The notes under the pieces: generated by a model | The model's input: the letters and a program-made list of their open reading frames with translations, nothing else | Told to the model about the DNA's origin: nothing | Databases searched by the model: none | DNA from: CAYQLT01 sp964418425 | GTDB taxonomy: Bacteria > Bacillota > Limnochordia > Limnochordales > Geochordaceae | Assembly (NCBI GenBank): GCA_964418425.1 | Contig: CAYQLT010000074.1 | Span: forward strand, 1-11,644 | Length of the DNA: 11,644 nucleotides | Direction of reading: 5' to 3' | Program-made: the position numbers and the translations under genes | Shown: positions 6,561 through 11,644 of the stretch, piece by piece | How positions within the stretch are numbered: the first letter of the stretch is position 1 | Layout: each line of letters begins with the position of its first letter

Positions 6561-7718
6561 GTGGTGTTGAAGGAAGAGGTGCTCCGGCTTCTGCGCGAGG
6601 ATGCGGCCTTCCGGGAGGAAGTGCGCCGGCAGATCCTCGCCGACGACCTCGTAGCCTTACCTACGAAGGTTGAGCGGCTACGGGTGGAAATGCACGAGGA
6701 GTTTGAGAAGGTTTGGAAGGCCATCGGTTCGCTGACCGAGAGGCTGGAGACCCTCACCGCTCGAGTCGATGCCTTGACCGAACAAGTAGCGACGTTGACG
6801 GCCTGGGTGGACGCCTTGACTGGGCAGATGGCAACGCTCACGGCCCGCGTCGACTCCCTGGCCGACCAGATGGCAACGCTCACGGCCCGTGTCGACTCCC
6901 TGGCCGACCAGATGGCAACGCTCACGGCCCGTGTCGACTCCCTGGNNNNNNNNNNNNNNNNNNNNNNNNNNNNNNNNNNNNNNNNNNNNNNNNNNNNNNN
7001 NNNNNNNNNNNNNNNNNNNNNNNNNNNNNNNNNNNNNNNNNNNNNCCAACCAGATGGCNNNNNNNNNNNNNNNNNNNNNNNNNNNNNNNNNNNNNNNNNN
7101 NNNNNNNNNNNNNNNNNNNNNNNNNNNNNNNNNNNNNNNNNNNNNNNNNNNNNNNNNNACCAGATGGCAACGCTCACGGCCCGTGTCGACTCCCTGGCCA
7201 ACCAGATGGCGACCCTCACGGCCCGTGTAGATGCCCTCACCGAGGCCCAGCAGCGGACCGAGACCCGGCTGGAGGCGTTGGCGGCCCGGGTCGACGCGCT
7301 CACGCAGGCCATGGGCCGCATGGAAGAGCGCTGGGGGCTGGCTCACGAGCAGATCGCACAGGACCTGGTGCCGGAGCTCTTGCGGCGCAAGGGCTGGACC
7401 GTGCGCAAGGTGGCCCCTCTGGTCTTCGATGGGGAAATGGATCTGGTCGTCGAGGTGGAGGCAGAAGGCCGAGTCTTCACCCTGGCCGCAGAAGTCAAGG
7501 GCCGGGTGTGGAGCCGCACTCCCATGGACCAGGTGCTCGCCAAGGCCCAGCACCCGGCCTTTGTGGCCGCCGCACAGCGGGCGGGCTTTCCGCAACCCAT
7601 CGTTCCCGCCGTGTTCGGACTGGTCGTGTACGCCGGTGCCGACGAGTTTGCTCGACAGGCGGGCGTGGGGCTGTTTTCGCCCCAAGGGGAGCTGGCGGCA
7701 CCTTTGATAGCGCCGTGA
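6561..7718 (+). CDS. Coiled-coil repeat protein with C-terminal PD-(D/E)XK nuclease-like domain
   Basis: AAGGAGG (6547-6553) lies seven bases before GTG 6561; TTG 6558 and GTG 6564 are alternatives. N-terminal residues 1-45 (LKEEVLRLLREDAAFREEVR and so on) form a helical head. A long coiled coil follows, built from 14-residue units of the type MATLTARVDSLADQ, with hydrophobics in heptad positions. The C-terminal part begins near EERWGLAHEQIAQDLVPELL and RRKGWTVRKV, then has GEMDLVVEVE (Asp codon 7440-7442) and LAAEVKGRV (Glu 7491, Lys 7497). That D...ExK spacing is the PD-(D/E)XK nuclease core. Similar coiled-coil/nuclease-like proteins (some annotated DUF3782) are common in thermophiles, with no established role. 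Two N gaps fall in the repeats, so the true length is unknown. No transmembrane segment is visible, so the product is probably cytoplasmic. It has no neighbour suggesting a partner. Confidence 0.85.
   Translation: MVLKEEVLRLLREDAAFREEVRRQILADDLVALPTKVERLRVEMHEEFEKVWKAIGSLTERLETLTARVDALTEQVATLTAWVDALTGQMATLTARVDSLADQMATLTARVDSLADQMATLTARVDSLXXXXXXXXXXXXXXXXXXXXXXXXXXXXXXXXXXQPDGXXXXXXXXXXXXXXXXXXXXXXXXXXXXXXXXXXQMATLTARVDSLANQMATLTARVDALTEAQQRTETRLEALAARVDALTQAMGRMEERWGLAHEQIAQDLVPELLRRKGWTVRKVAPLVFDGEMDLVVEVEAEGRVFTLAAEVKGRVWSRTPMDQVLAKAQHPAFVAAAQRAGFPQPIVPAVFGLVVYAGADEFARQAGVGLFSPQGELAAPLIAP
6946..7045. other. Assembly gap (100 N) inside the tandem repeats
   Basis: A run of exactly 100 N placed where identical 42-bp units would defeat short-read assembly. 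Confidence 0.98.
7059..7158. other. Second assembly gap (100 N) inside the tandem repeats
   Basis: Between the two gaps only 13 bases are given (7046-7058, CCAACCAGATGGC). They are themselves a junction between two repeat units and, given the placeholder lengths, fall out of frame. The gap sizes are therefore not real. Confidence 0.98.
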
Positions 7719-8110
7719 CGTTCCAAGATGACGGGCTGCCGAAGCCCCAGCCCGTATCCCGTCTGGACCCGAATGTCCGGGCCGATCGAATCCAGGAACC
7801 GGGTCATCGACGCCCCGTTTCGGGCCGCAGGAAGTGGGAGTCGAGGCCTTGGAGCTGGCGACGACGGCATCGGGCTCTCCCTGCCGGCGTCCGGTAACCG
7901 GTGGTTCGGGTGGCAGGGTGCGGGTTCTCCAGGTCGAATACCGCGGCCACGTCCCACCCGGGCACTGCCTGGGTAAGGCCCCGCCCCAGGGCCGGGCGCC
8001 GAAAGCGCCCAAGAGAGGACGACCTCGATGGCAACGTCAATGCCAGGTACCGGCAAAAGTTTTCTGTCTCCCTGCTGCTGGCCGAAGCACATTGCATCCG
8101 AAGGCTAGAT
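7719..8110. other. Intergenic region, no supported gene
   Basis: Nothing recognisable on the plus strand. On the minus strand a frame across about 7804-8060 has high third-position GC and a protein-like stretch (ALGRGLTQAVPGWDVAAVFD), but no start signal, no known family and an early stop. It may be a gene fragment. Confidence 0.35.
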
Positions 8111-8344
8111 GTGGGAGGCAGCCACCAGAACAAGCACGCAGACGTCCATATGTGGCATCAAGCAACGCACAAGCACAAGTGGACAGACCTATGCCACGGC
8201 TCCTGGGCCTGCACGACGGAGGAGATTGGAAACAGGGTAAGCCTCCGCGAGGGGTTTGATTTGTTCTGTGCGGAGTGTGGCATACGGTTTGCGGGTCACT
8301 GGACGGATCCGCCCGCACTCCAGGGCAGCCTGTTCGGGGCGTGA
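8111..8344 (+). CDS. Small Cys/His-rich protein of unknown function
   Basis: I do not recognise it. From GTG 8111 (GAAGG about 8 bases upstream; ATG 8150 is an alternative without a clear ribosome site) the product is 77 residues. The C-terminal half looks genuinely protein-like: KHKWTDLCHGSWACTTEEIG, then FDLFCAECGIRFAGHW and PPALQGSLFGA. It has Cys-x5-Cys followed by Cys-x2-Cys and several His, which could bind zinc. The stop at 8342-8344 lies 4 bases before the ATG of the next gene, suggesting translational coupling, which is the main reason to believe both. Confidence 0.38.
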   Translation: MGGSHQNKHADVHMWHQATHKHKWTDLCHGSWACTTEEIGNRVSLREGFDLFCAECGIRFAGHWTDPPALQGSLFGA

Positions 8345-8348
8345 GATT

Positions 8349-8698
8349 ATGACGCGGCACTGCAAGATTGCCCTTGAGGCTTTGATGCGCGATCTCAGCA
8401 CCGACCTCGTATGCCGGGAGCAAGACGGAGTGACCGCGTCGCCCAGGGGCAAGCGGGTGCTGGCGGAAATCGTGGCGCGCACGGAGTCAAGCCTGCCGTC
8501 GATGCGGCCGCTCGGATGTGGTTTGACATCGGAAACAGCATGTGGCGTGGTACTGTGCCGGACGACCGTTTGTTCGGCTGGCCTGCGGAAGACGTCCGAC
8601 TACTCCGGCGGCTGACCGAGGTCTATCTTTGGTCCGAACGTGAGGAGTTGCTGAAAGAGCTGACCGCCGTGACCAAGCAGCCGCGGGTTTCCCCATGA
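8349..8698 (+). pseudogene. Unknown protein gene with apparent frameshift
   Basis: From ATG 8349 the frame reads MTRHCKIALEALMRDLSTDL then VCREQDGVTASPRGKRVLAE and IVARTESSL, a convincing helical protein. Near 8490-8515 the good reading moves to another frame: AARMWFDIGNSMWRGTVPDD, then RLFGWPAEDVRLLRRLTEVY and LWSEREELLKELTAVTKQ, ending at TGA 8696-8698. The abandoned frames become Cys/Arg-rich nonsense. Joined, the product would be about 115 residues, rich in charged helices. I do not recognise the family. A sequencing error is possible; otherwise it is a recently broken gene. It follows the Cys/His-rich gene by 4 bases, so the two were probably co-transcribed. Confidence 0.45.
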
Positions 8699-8887
8699 AC
8701 GATCAGCGGACTGCAACATAGTGAGGCGGTTTGCTAATCCCAGGATCGGGGACGGACCAGCCTACGCCGTGCCACCCTGCCTGAGCGCGGGTCGCCACGG
8801 TGAAGCTGCTCGAAACCGGAGGTTCGGGGAGGATGCAAGCTTGGTGCGCAGAACCCCCGTACCGAACGCGACTGTGCTCGAATTCCC

Positions 8888-8922
8888 GCAATGTTGACAC
8901 CAGCTGCAATGTTGACACCAGC
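8888..8922 (+). repeat. Tandem duplication of 17 bases (period 18) before the CuA gene
   Basis: GCAATGTTGACACCAGC occurs at 8888-8904 and again at 8906-8922. Each copy contains an ATG in frame with the CuA gene and a TTGACA hexamer. If translated it would add MLTPAAMLTPAGEGEL to the N-terminus, but the better ribosome site supports starting downstream at 8939. Confidence 0.9.
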
Positions 8923-8938
8923 CGGAGAGGGAGAACTG

Positions 8939-9412
8939 ATGACGGACGGGAGCCGAGAATCTTCACAACCCGCCGCAAGGGCCCGGAGCGCGCCCCAAGC
9001 CGGCGACAAAGGCGGCGTGCTCGCAGAGGTCATCGCAGGTCTTCTGGTCGCAGCTGCCCTCATAGGAGCGCCCCTGGTCATGTTCGCGTACGAGCGGTCG
9101 CTGGAGGGTTCAGCCGAGCATCGAGTCGTCAGGCTGAGGGCGGCCGCCAGCGAGCAGGGCGGGTGGTACCCCGAGGTCATCCGTATCAAGCAGGGAGAGC
9201 CGGTCCTCCTCGAGGTGGTCAGCACCGACGTGGTTCACGGCCTGTTCATCCGGGGTCTGGGAGTGGTCGTGCAGGAACTGTACCCCGGCGTGCCGCGCCG
9301 CATCTCGTTCGTGCCAGACGAACCCGGGGTCTACCCGTTTTTTTGCCTGGTTCGCTGCGGGCCTGCCCACACGACGATGAAGGGGCAGCTGATCGTCGAG
9401 CCACGCCCTTAG
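8939..9412 (+). CDS. Membrane-anchored CuA cupredoxin (cytochrome c oxidase subunit II-like)
   Basis: The 157-residue protein starts at ATG 8939, five bases after GGAGAGGGAG. Residues 27-50 (VLAEVIAGLLVAAALIGAPL and so on) form one transmembrane helix, leaving the C-terminal domain outside. That domain carries a full CuA ligand set: His100 (DVVHGLFI), then FFCLVRCGPAHTTMKG with Cys136, Cys140, His144 and Met147, i.e. the C-x3-C-x3-H-x2-M spacing of oxidase subunit II and nitrous oxide reductase. The Glu usual between the two Cys is replaced (CLVRC). It has a single helix and no subunit I gene beside it, unlike a standard oxidase operon; ba3-type subunit II is also single-helix, so a split oxidase locus is possible. 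Alternatives are a stand-alone electron-transfer or copper-carrier protein. The neighbour is a PCYCGC-motif protein, tail to tail. Confidence 0.85.
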   Translation: MTDGSRESSQPAARARSAPQAGDKGGVLAEVIAGLLVAAALIGAPLVMFAYERSLEGSAEHRVVRLRAAASEQGGWYPEVIRIKQGEPVLLEVVSTDVVHGLFIRGLGVVVQELYPGVPRRISFVPDEPGVYPFFCLVRCGPAHTTMKGQLIVEPRP

Positions 9413-9801
9413 GTCGCACCCTCCGGGGGCAGGGGCGTGGGGGTGCGTTGAAAGCCGTCCAGGCGGCTGTACGCCCTGTCGACGAAGCGGCGAATCTCGG
9501 GCAGGGGACGGCCCGCTTCGCCCAGATCCATTACGATGGAAACGATGTCCAGGCACACGTTGCAGTTGGCCGCATGGGACCGCCACACCACCCGGTCCGG
9601 CGGCGTTCCTTCGTAGTAGCAGTCCCGGACGTTGCGATGCTGCAAAGCCGCACACCCGCAATAGCACGGGATGAACTCAAGCTGCTCGCCGTGGGCCAAA
9701 GCGTATGCGTACATCGGCCGGACCTCCGGGCTTCGTGCGTAAGCCGGCAGGTCCAGGCCGAGGGTGGCGGCAAGCCCCTCGGGTTCGGACGCCGCCGGCT
9801 G
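9409..9801 (-). CDS. PCYCGC-motif protein (N-terminus lost in gap)
   Basis: The frame runs without a stop from TAA 9409-9411 up to the N run, so the true start lies in the gap; the ATG at 9712-9714 is internal. The sequence reads LDLPAYARSPEVRPMYAYAL, then AHGEQLEFIPCYCGCAAL, a CYYEG loop, SHAANCNVCLDIVS, and LPEIRRFVDRAYSRL. This matches the PCYCGC family of exported proteins, often lipoproteins, seen mainly in Bacillota; the missing N-terminus would hold the signal sequence. Six conserved Cys (three in PCYCGC and DC, two in NCNVC) suggest metal or redox chemistry, but the family has no proven function. Its stop codon overlaps that of the CuA gene, so the two transcripts converge. Confidence 0.85.
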   Translation of the reverse strand, partial: QPAASEPEGLAATLGLDLPAYARSPEVRPMYAYALAHGEQLEFIPCYCGCAALQHRNVRDCYYEGTPPDRVVWRSHAANCNVCLDIVSIVMDLGEAGRPLPEIRRFVDRAYSRLDGFQRTPTPLPPEGAT

Positions 9802-9901
9802 NNNNNNNNNNNNNNNNNNNNNNNNNNNNNNNNNNNNNNNNNNNNNNNNNNNNNNNNNNNNNNNNNNNNNNNNNNNNNNNNNNNNNNNNNNNNNNNNNNN
9901 N
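9802..9901. other. Assembly gap (100 N)
   Basis: A run of exactly 100 N hides the 5' end of the PCYCGC gene and possibly a promoter region shared with the divergent M20 gene. Its true size is unknown. Confidence 0.98.
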
Positions 9902-9967
9902 GAAGAAGGGGTGCAGCCCCGGGGTCGGGAACCTGGGATGCGGCCCCGGCAACGAGGAGGCGACCCG

Positions 9968-11260
9968 ATGCACCCGTCACCAGAACAAGCCTCGCCCTTG
10001 CCCTGGCTGCAACCCGGGATGCCAGGCCCGCCCGACAGCCGTTTGGACGAAGACCGGGGGCCTGCCGAGAGGGCGGTGGGCCTCCTGGAAAACCTGGTCG
10101 CTGTGCCCAGCTGGCAGGACGAATCCGAAGCGCTACGCCTGCTGGCCCGGTGGCTGGAAAGCCAGGGCCTCCCCTCCGAACTTCACCACCAGGCCGGGCA
10201 CCCCCTGGCCCTGGTGTCCAGCGTAGGCGAGCCCGACCCCCAAGATCCGGCCGGCACCTGTCTCATCTTCAACAGCCACATCGACACCGTCCCACCCGCC
10301 GAGCCCGACCGCTGGAGTCACCCGCCCCTGCGCCTGACGCAGGAAGGGGATACCCTGTTTGGCTTGGGTGTCTGCGACGCCAAGGGAAGCGTCGCCGCCA
10401 TGGCCTCGGCCTTCGTGGAGCTGGCCCGCAGCTGGCAGGGGCCCGGGGCCCTGCGGCTCATGGTCGTGGGCGGCGAGGAGCGCGGCGGCTTGGGCACCCG
10501 AATGGAGCTGGCCCGCGGCGCCCGAGGCTCCGTCATCATCGGCGAACCCACCTCCATAATCCCCCGCCACGCATCCAAGGGCGTCTTGCGCCTGGAGGTC
10601 ACCTCCCTGGGCCGCCCTGCCCACGCCAGCAGCCCGGAGCGGGGCTTCAACGCCATCTACCCCATGGCCGAACTCCTCGCCCGCCTGCAGGAGCTGGCCC
10701 ACCAGCTGCGCCAACGGGAGAAGCAGGGGAACCACGAGACGGGCCAGCCCTCGCTGGCCGTCACCCTCATTCAGGGGGGATCCGCCCCCAACGTCATCCC
10801 GGCGACTTGCACCATCCACCTGGACCGGCGCCTCGTCCCGGGAGAGAGCGCAGACTCGGCCGAGGCCGAGATTCGCGCCCTCGCCGACGCGGCCGCCCGG
10901 GCATGCCCCGGGGCAGACTTTGACATCCGCCGCGTGCGAGTCCTTGAGCCGGTGATGGTATCGAAAAAGGCGCGGATCGTCCAGGTGGTGATGCAGGCCG
11001 CCCGCACCCTCTCTCCGCCTCCACCCTCTTTGCTGGAGTCCTTTCCCGCTTCCTGCGACCTCACCTGGGTGGTGCACGAGGGTGGCCTGCCCGGCGTCAT
11101 CTGGGGCCCCGGCGACCTCCACCAGGCCCACCAGATCGACGAATCTCTCCCGCTCGCCGAACTTGCCCGGGCCGTTCAGGGCTACCTTTTCGCCGGGCGC
11201 CTCTGGCAGGAATCCGCAGCCTGGCAGAAGTCCGCGGCTTGGCAGGAGTCCGCGGGTTGA
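9968..11260 (+). CDS. M20-family metallopeptidase/deacylase (ArgE/DapE-like)
   Basis: ATG 9968 follows GAGGAGG by seven bases; the 430-residue product is normal for the family plus an about 30-residue Pro-rich N-terminal extension. The two-metal site is complete: His104 (SHIDTVPP), Asp137 (GVCDAKGS), Glu171 with general base Glu170 (VVGGEERGG), Glu193 (GEPTS) and His388 (LHQAHQIDE). His219 (GRPAHASSP) is the residue the lid domain gives to the partner's active site. This places it among acetylornithine deacetylases, succinyl-diaminopimelate desuccinylases and related N-acyl amino acid hydrolases; the sequence alone does not settle the substrate. The last about 18 residues (WQESAAWQKSAAWQESAG) come from a DNA repeat and are not part of the usual fold. 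It is probably cytoplasmic. No arginine or lysine pathway gene lies beside it. Confidence 0.9.
   Translation: MHPSPEQASPLPWLQPGMPGPPDSRLDEDRGPAERAVGLLENLVAVPSWQDESEALRLLARWLESQGLPSELHHQAGHPLALVSSVGEPDPQDPAGTCLIFNSHIDTVPPAEPDRWSHPPLRLTQEGDTLFGLGVCDAKGSVAAMASAFVELARSWQGPGALRLMVVGGEERGGLGTRMELARGARGSVIIGEPTSIIPRHASKGVLRLEVTSLGRPAHASSPERGFNAIYPMAELLARLQELAHQLRQREKQGNHETGQPSLAVTLIQGGSAPNVIPATCTIHLDRRLVPGESADSAEAEIRALADAAARACPGADFDIRRVRVLEPVMVSKKARIVQVVMQAARTLSPPPPSLLESFPASCDLTWVVHEGGLPGVIWGPGDLHQAHQIDESLPLAELARAVQGYLFAGRLWQESAAWQKSAAWQESAG
11203..11256 (+). repeat. Three tandem 18-bp units at the 3' end of the M20 gene
   Basis: Units at 11203-11220, 11221-11238 and 11239-11256 follow CTGGCAGRARTCCGCRGC with a few changes and stay in frame, giving WQESAA, WQKSAA and WQESAG. 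The bases after the stop (ACTTCTGCGGG) partly resemble the reverse complement of a unit. Confidence 0.85.
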
Positions 11261-11267
11261 CTTCTGC
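11224..11267 (+). other. 9-bp inverted repeat across the M20 stop codon
   Basis: GCAGAAGTC (11224-11232) is perfectly complementary to GACTTCTGC (11259-11267), with a GC-rich 26-base loop. It would place the end of the gene in a hairpin and might influence mRNA stability. Confidence 0.3.
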
Positions 11268-11327
11268 GGGACTGGTCTTTCCCGGCAGCGGCGTACCGGA
11301 GGCCTTTCGAACCGACTCGGGGGCGAT

Positions 11328-11384
11328 GTCCCCGGTCGGGGACGCCGTGCGTCCCGGCCGAGCAGCCATGCCCCCGGCCGGGGG
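11328..11384. terminator. GC-rich hairpins between converging genes, possible bidirectional terminator
   Basis: GTCCCC-GGTC-GGGGAC (11328-11343) and the palindrome CCCCCGGCCGGGGG (11371-11384) lie between the stops of the M20 gene (+) and the oxidoreductase gene (-). Placement fits termination for both, but no T-run follows on either strand, so any function is uncertain. Confidence 0.3.
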
Positions 11385-11422
11385 GTCGTGCTGCCCTGCC
11401 GGGGGGCCAAGGGCGCCAGCGC

Positions 11423-11644
11423 CTACACGGAGCCCTGCGGCCCCGAGGCGTCCCCAACGTAGACCCGACCGCCGCTCTGCGCGGCCGCCTGCAAGGCCGC
11501 CGCCGCGGCCACCGCCGCCATACCCTCCTCGGCCGTCACGGGAACCCGCCGGCCGCCTTCAACCGACTCGACGAAGGCCGCCAGCGCCTCCCGCAGCGCC
11601 CCCGCGAAGTGCCCCTCGATCTCGGGCCAGTACGCCCAGTCGGG
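11423..11644 (-). CDS. Gfo/Idh/MocA-family oxidoreductase, C-terminal end (5' partial)
   Basis: The frame is open from the right edge to TAG 11423-11425 (73 residues). It begins PDWAYWPEIEGHFAGALREA, continues LAAFVESVEGGRRVPVTAEE, then GMAAVAAAAALQAAAQSGGR and VYV. This is the usual ending of Gfo/Idh/MocA dehydrogenases: a strand-helix ending WPEI...F...AL..E...F..., then the closing helix 'PPVT.E.G..A...A.A...SA..G..V.V'. These use NAD(P) to oxidise or reduce sugars and inositols. The Rossmann domain is outside the window, so cofactor and substrate cannot be judged. The last about 10 residues (GDASGPQGSV) extend past the normal end. Confidence 0.7.
   Translation of the reverse strand, partial: PDWAYWPEIEGHFAGALREALAAFVESVEGGRRVPVTAEEGMAAVAAAAALQAAAQSGGRVYVGDASGPQGSV

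Larger units (their letters stand above)
6744..7247 (+). repeat. 42-bp in-frame tandem repeats encoding the coiled coil
   Basis: Nearly identical 42-base units begin at 6828, 6870 and 6912 (the last runs into a gap) and resume at 7164, with a diverged unit at 7206. Two more degenerate units precede 6828. Units 6828 and 6870 differ at essentially one base (CGC/CGT). The linker codon varies between GAC (before the gaps) and AAC (at 7046 and after the gaps). Near identity implies recent expansion or gene conversion. Confidence 0.9.

Noticed and set aside
6744..7247. CRISPR array
   Set aside because: The repeats are contiguous, in frame and have no unique spacers; they encode heptads of a coiled coil.
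6678..8012. Long minus-strand open frame opposite the coiled-coil gene
   Set aside because: It mirrors the repeats of the plus-strand gene, passes through two gaps and has no coherent family signature; it is a shadow of high GC.
8894..8917. Two TTGACA hexamers as -35 boxes for the CuA gene
   Set aside because: Neither has a -10-like hexamer 16-18 bases downstream, and the second would place the -10 on the start codon.
8800..10923. Very long plus-strand open frame crossing the 9802-9901 gap
   Set aside because: It is out of frame with the CuA and M20 genes it overlaps, is Arg/Pro-rich nonsense, and stays open partly because N codons cannot stop it.

Overview
This is an 11.6 kb stretch of high-GC bacterial DNA, interrupted by four runs of exactly 100 N (scaffolding gaps of unknown true length). 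The proteins suggest a diderm bacterium: a surface protein with PKD repeats and a FlgD/type-A-sorting-like C-terminal domain is followed by a PorV/PorQ-like outer-membrane barrel ending in Phe. A PCYCGC-family protein, a membrane-anchored CuA protein and AbrB/Phd antitoxins also point towards Bacillota. A deep-branching, high-GC diderm Bacillota lineage (Limnochordia-like) is my best guess. This is inference; Gemmatimonadota or Rhodothermota-like hosts are not excluded.

Layout. 1-1803 (+): a surface/secretion pair made of the 3' end of a PKD protein and a PorV-like barrel. 1856-2980 (-): an unrecognised secreted protein. 3218-4259 (-): a decayed stretch with an internally deleted beta-lactamase-family remnant, then an intact AbrB antitoxin whose overlapping downstream vapC (PIN toxin) has a frameshift and a central deletion. 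The AbrB gene has a good promoter with a perfect 18-bp palindrome over its -10 and start region. 4659-5558: a Phd-type antitoxin (+) and an HTH-containing conserved protein (-), both running into gap 1. 5559-6545: about 1 kb with no gene I can support.

6561-7718 (+): a coiled-coil protein built from 42-bp tandem repeats (which caused two assembly gaps), ending in a PD-(D/E)XK nuclease-like domain. 8111-8698 (+): two tightly spaced unknown small genes, the second apparently frameshifted. 8939-9801: a CuA cupredoxin (+) and a PCYCGC-motif protein (-) arranged tail to tail with overlapping stop codons. 9968-11260 (+): an M20 amidohydrolase (ArgE/DapE type) with an 18-bp repeat-generated tail. 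11423-11644 (-): the C-terminus of a probable Gfo/Idh/MocA oxidoreductase, separated from the M20 gene by GC-rich hairpins.

The two most plausible functional units are the PKD/CTD + PorV-like pair (surface export or display) and the CuA + PCYCGC pair (extracytoplasmic, probably copper-related). The strongest evolutionary signal is antitoxin genes kept while the toxin has decayed. I see no tRNA, rRNA, CRISPR array or intact insertion sequence.
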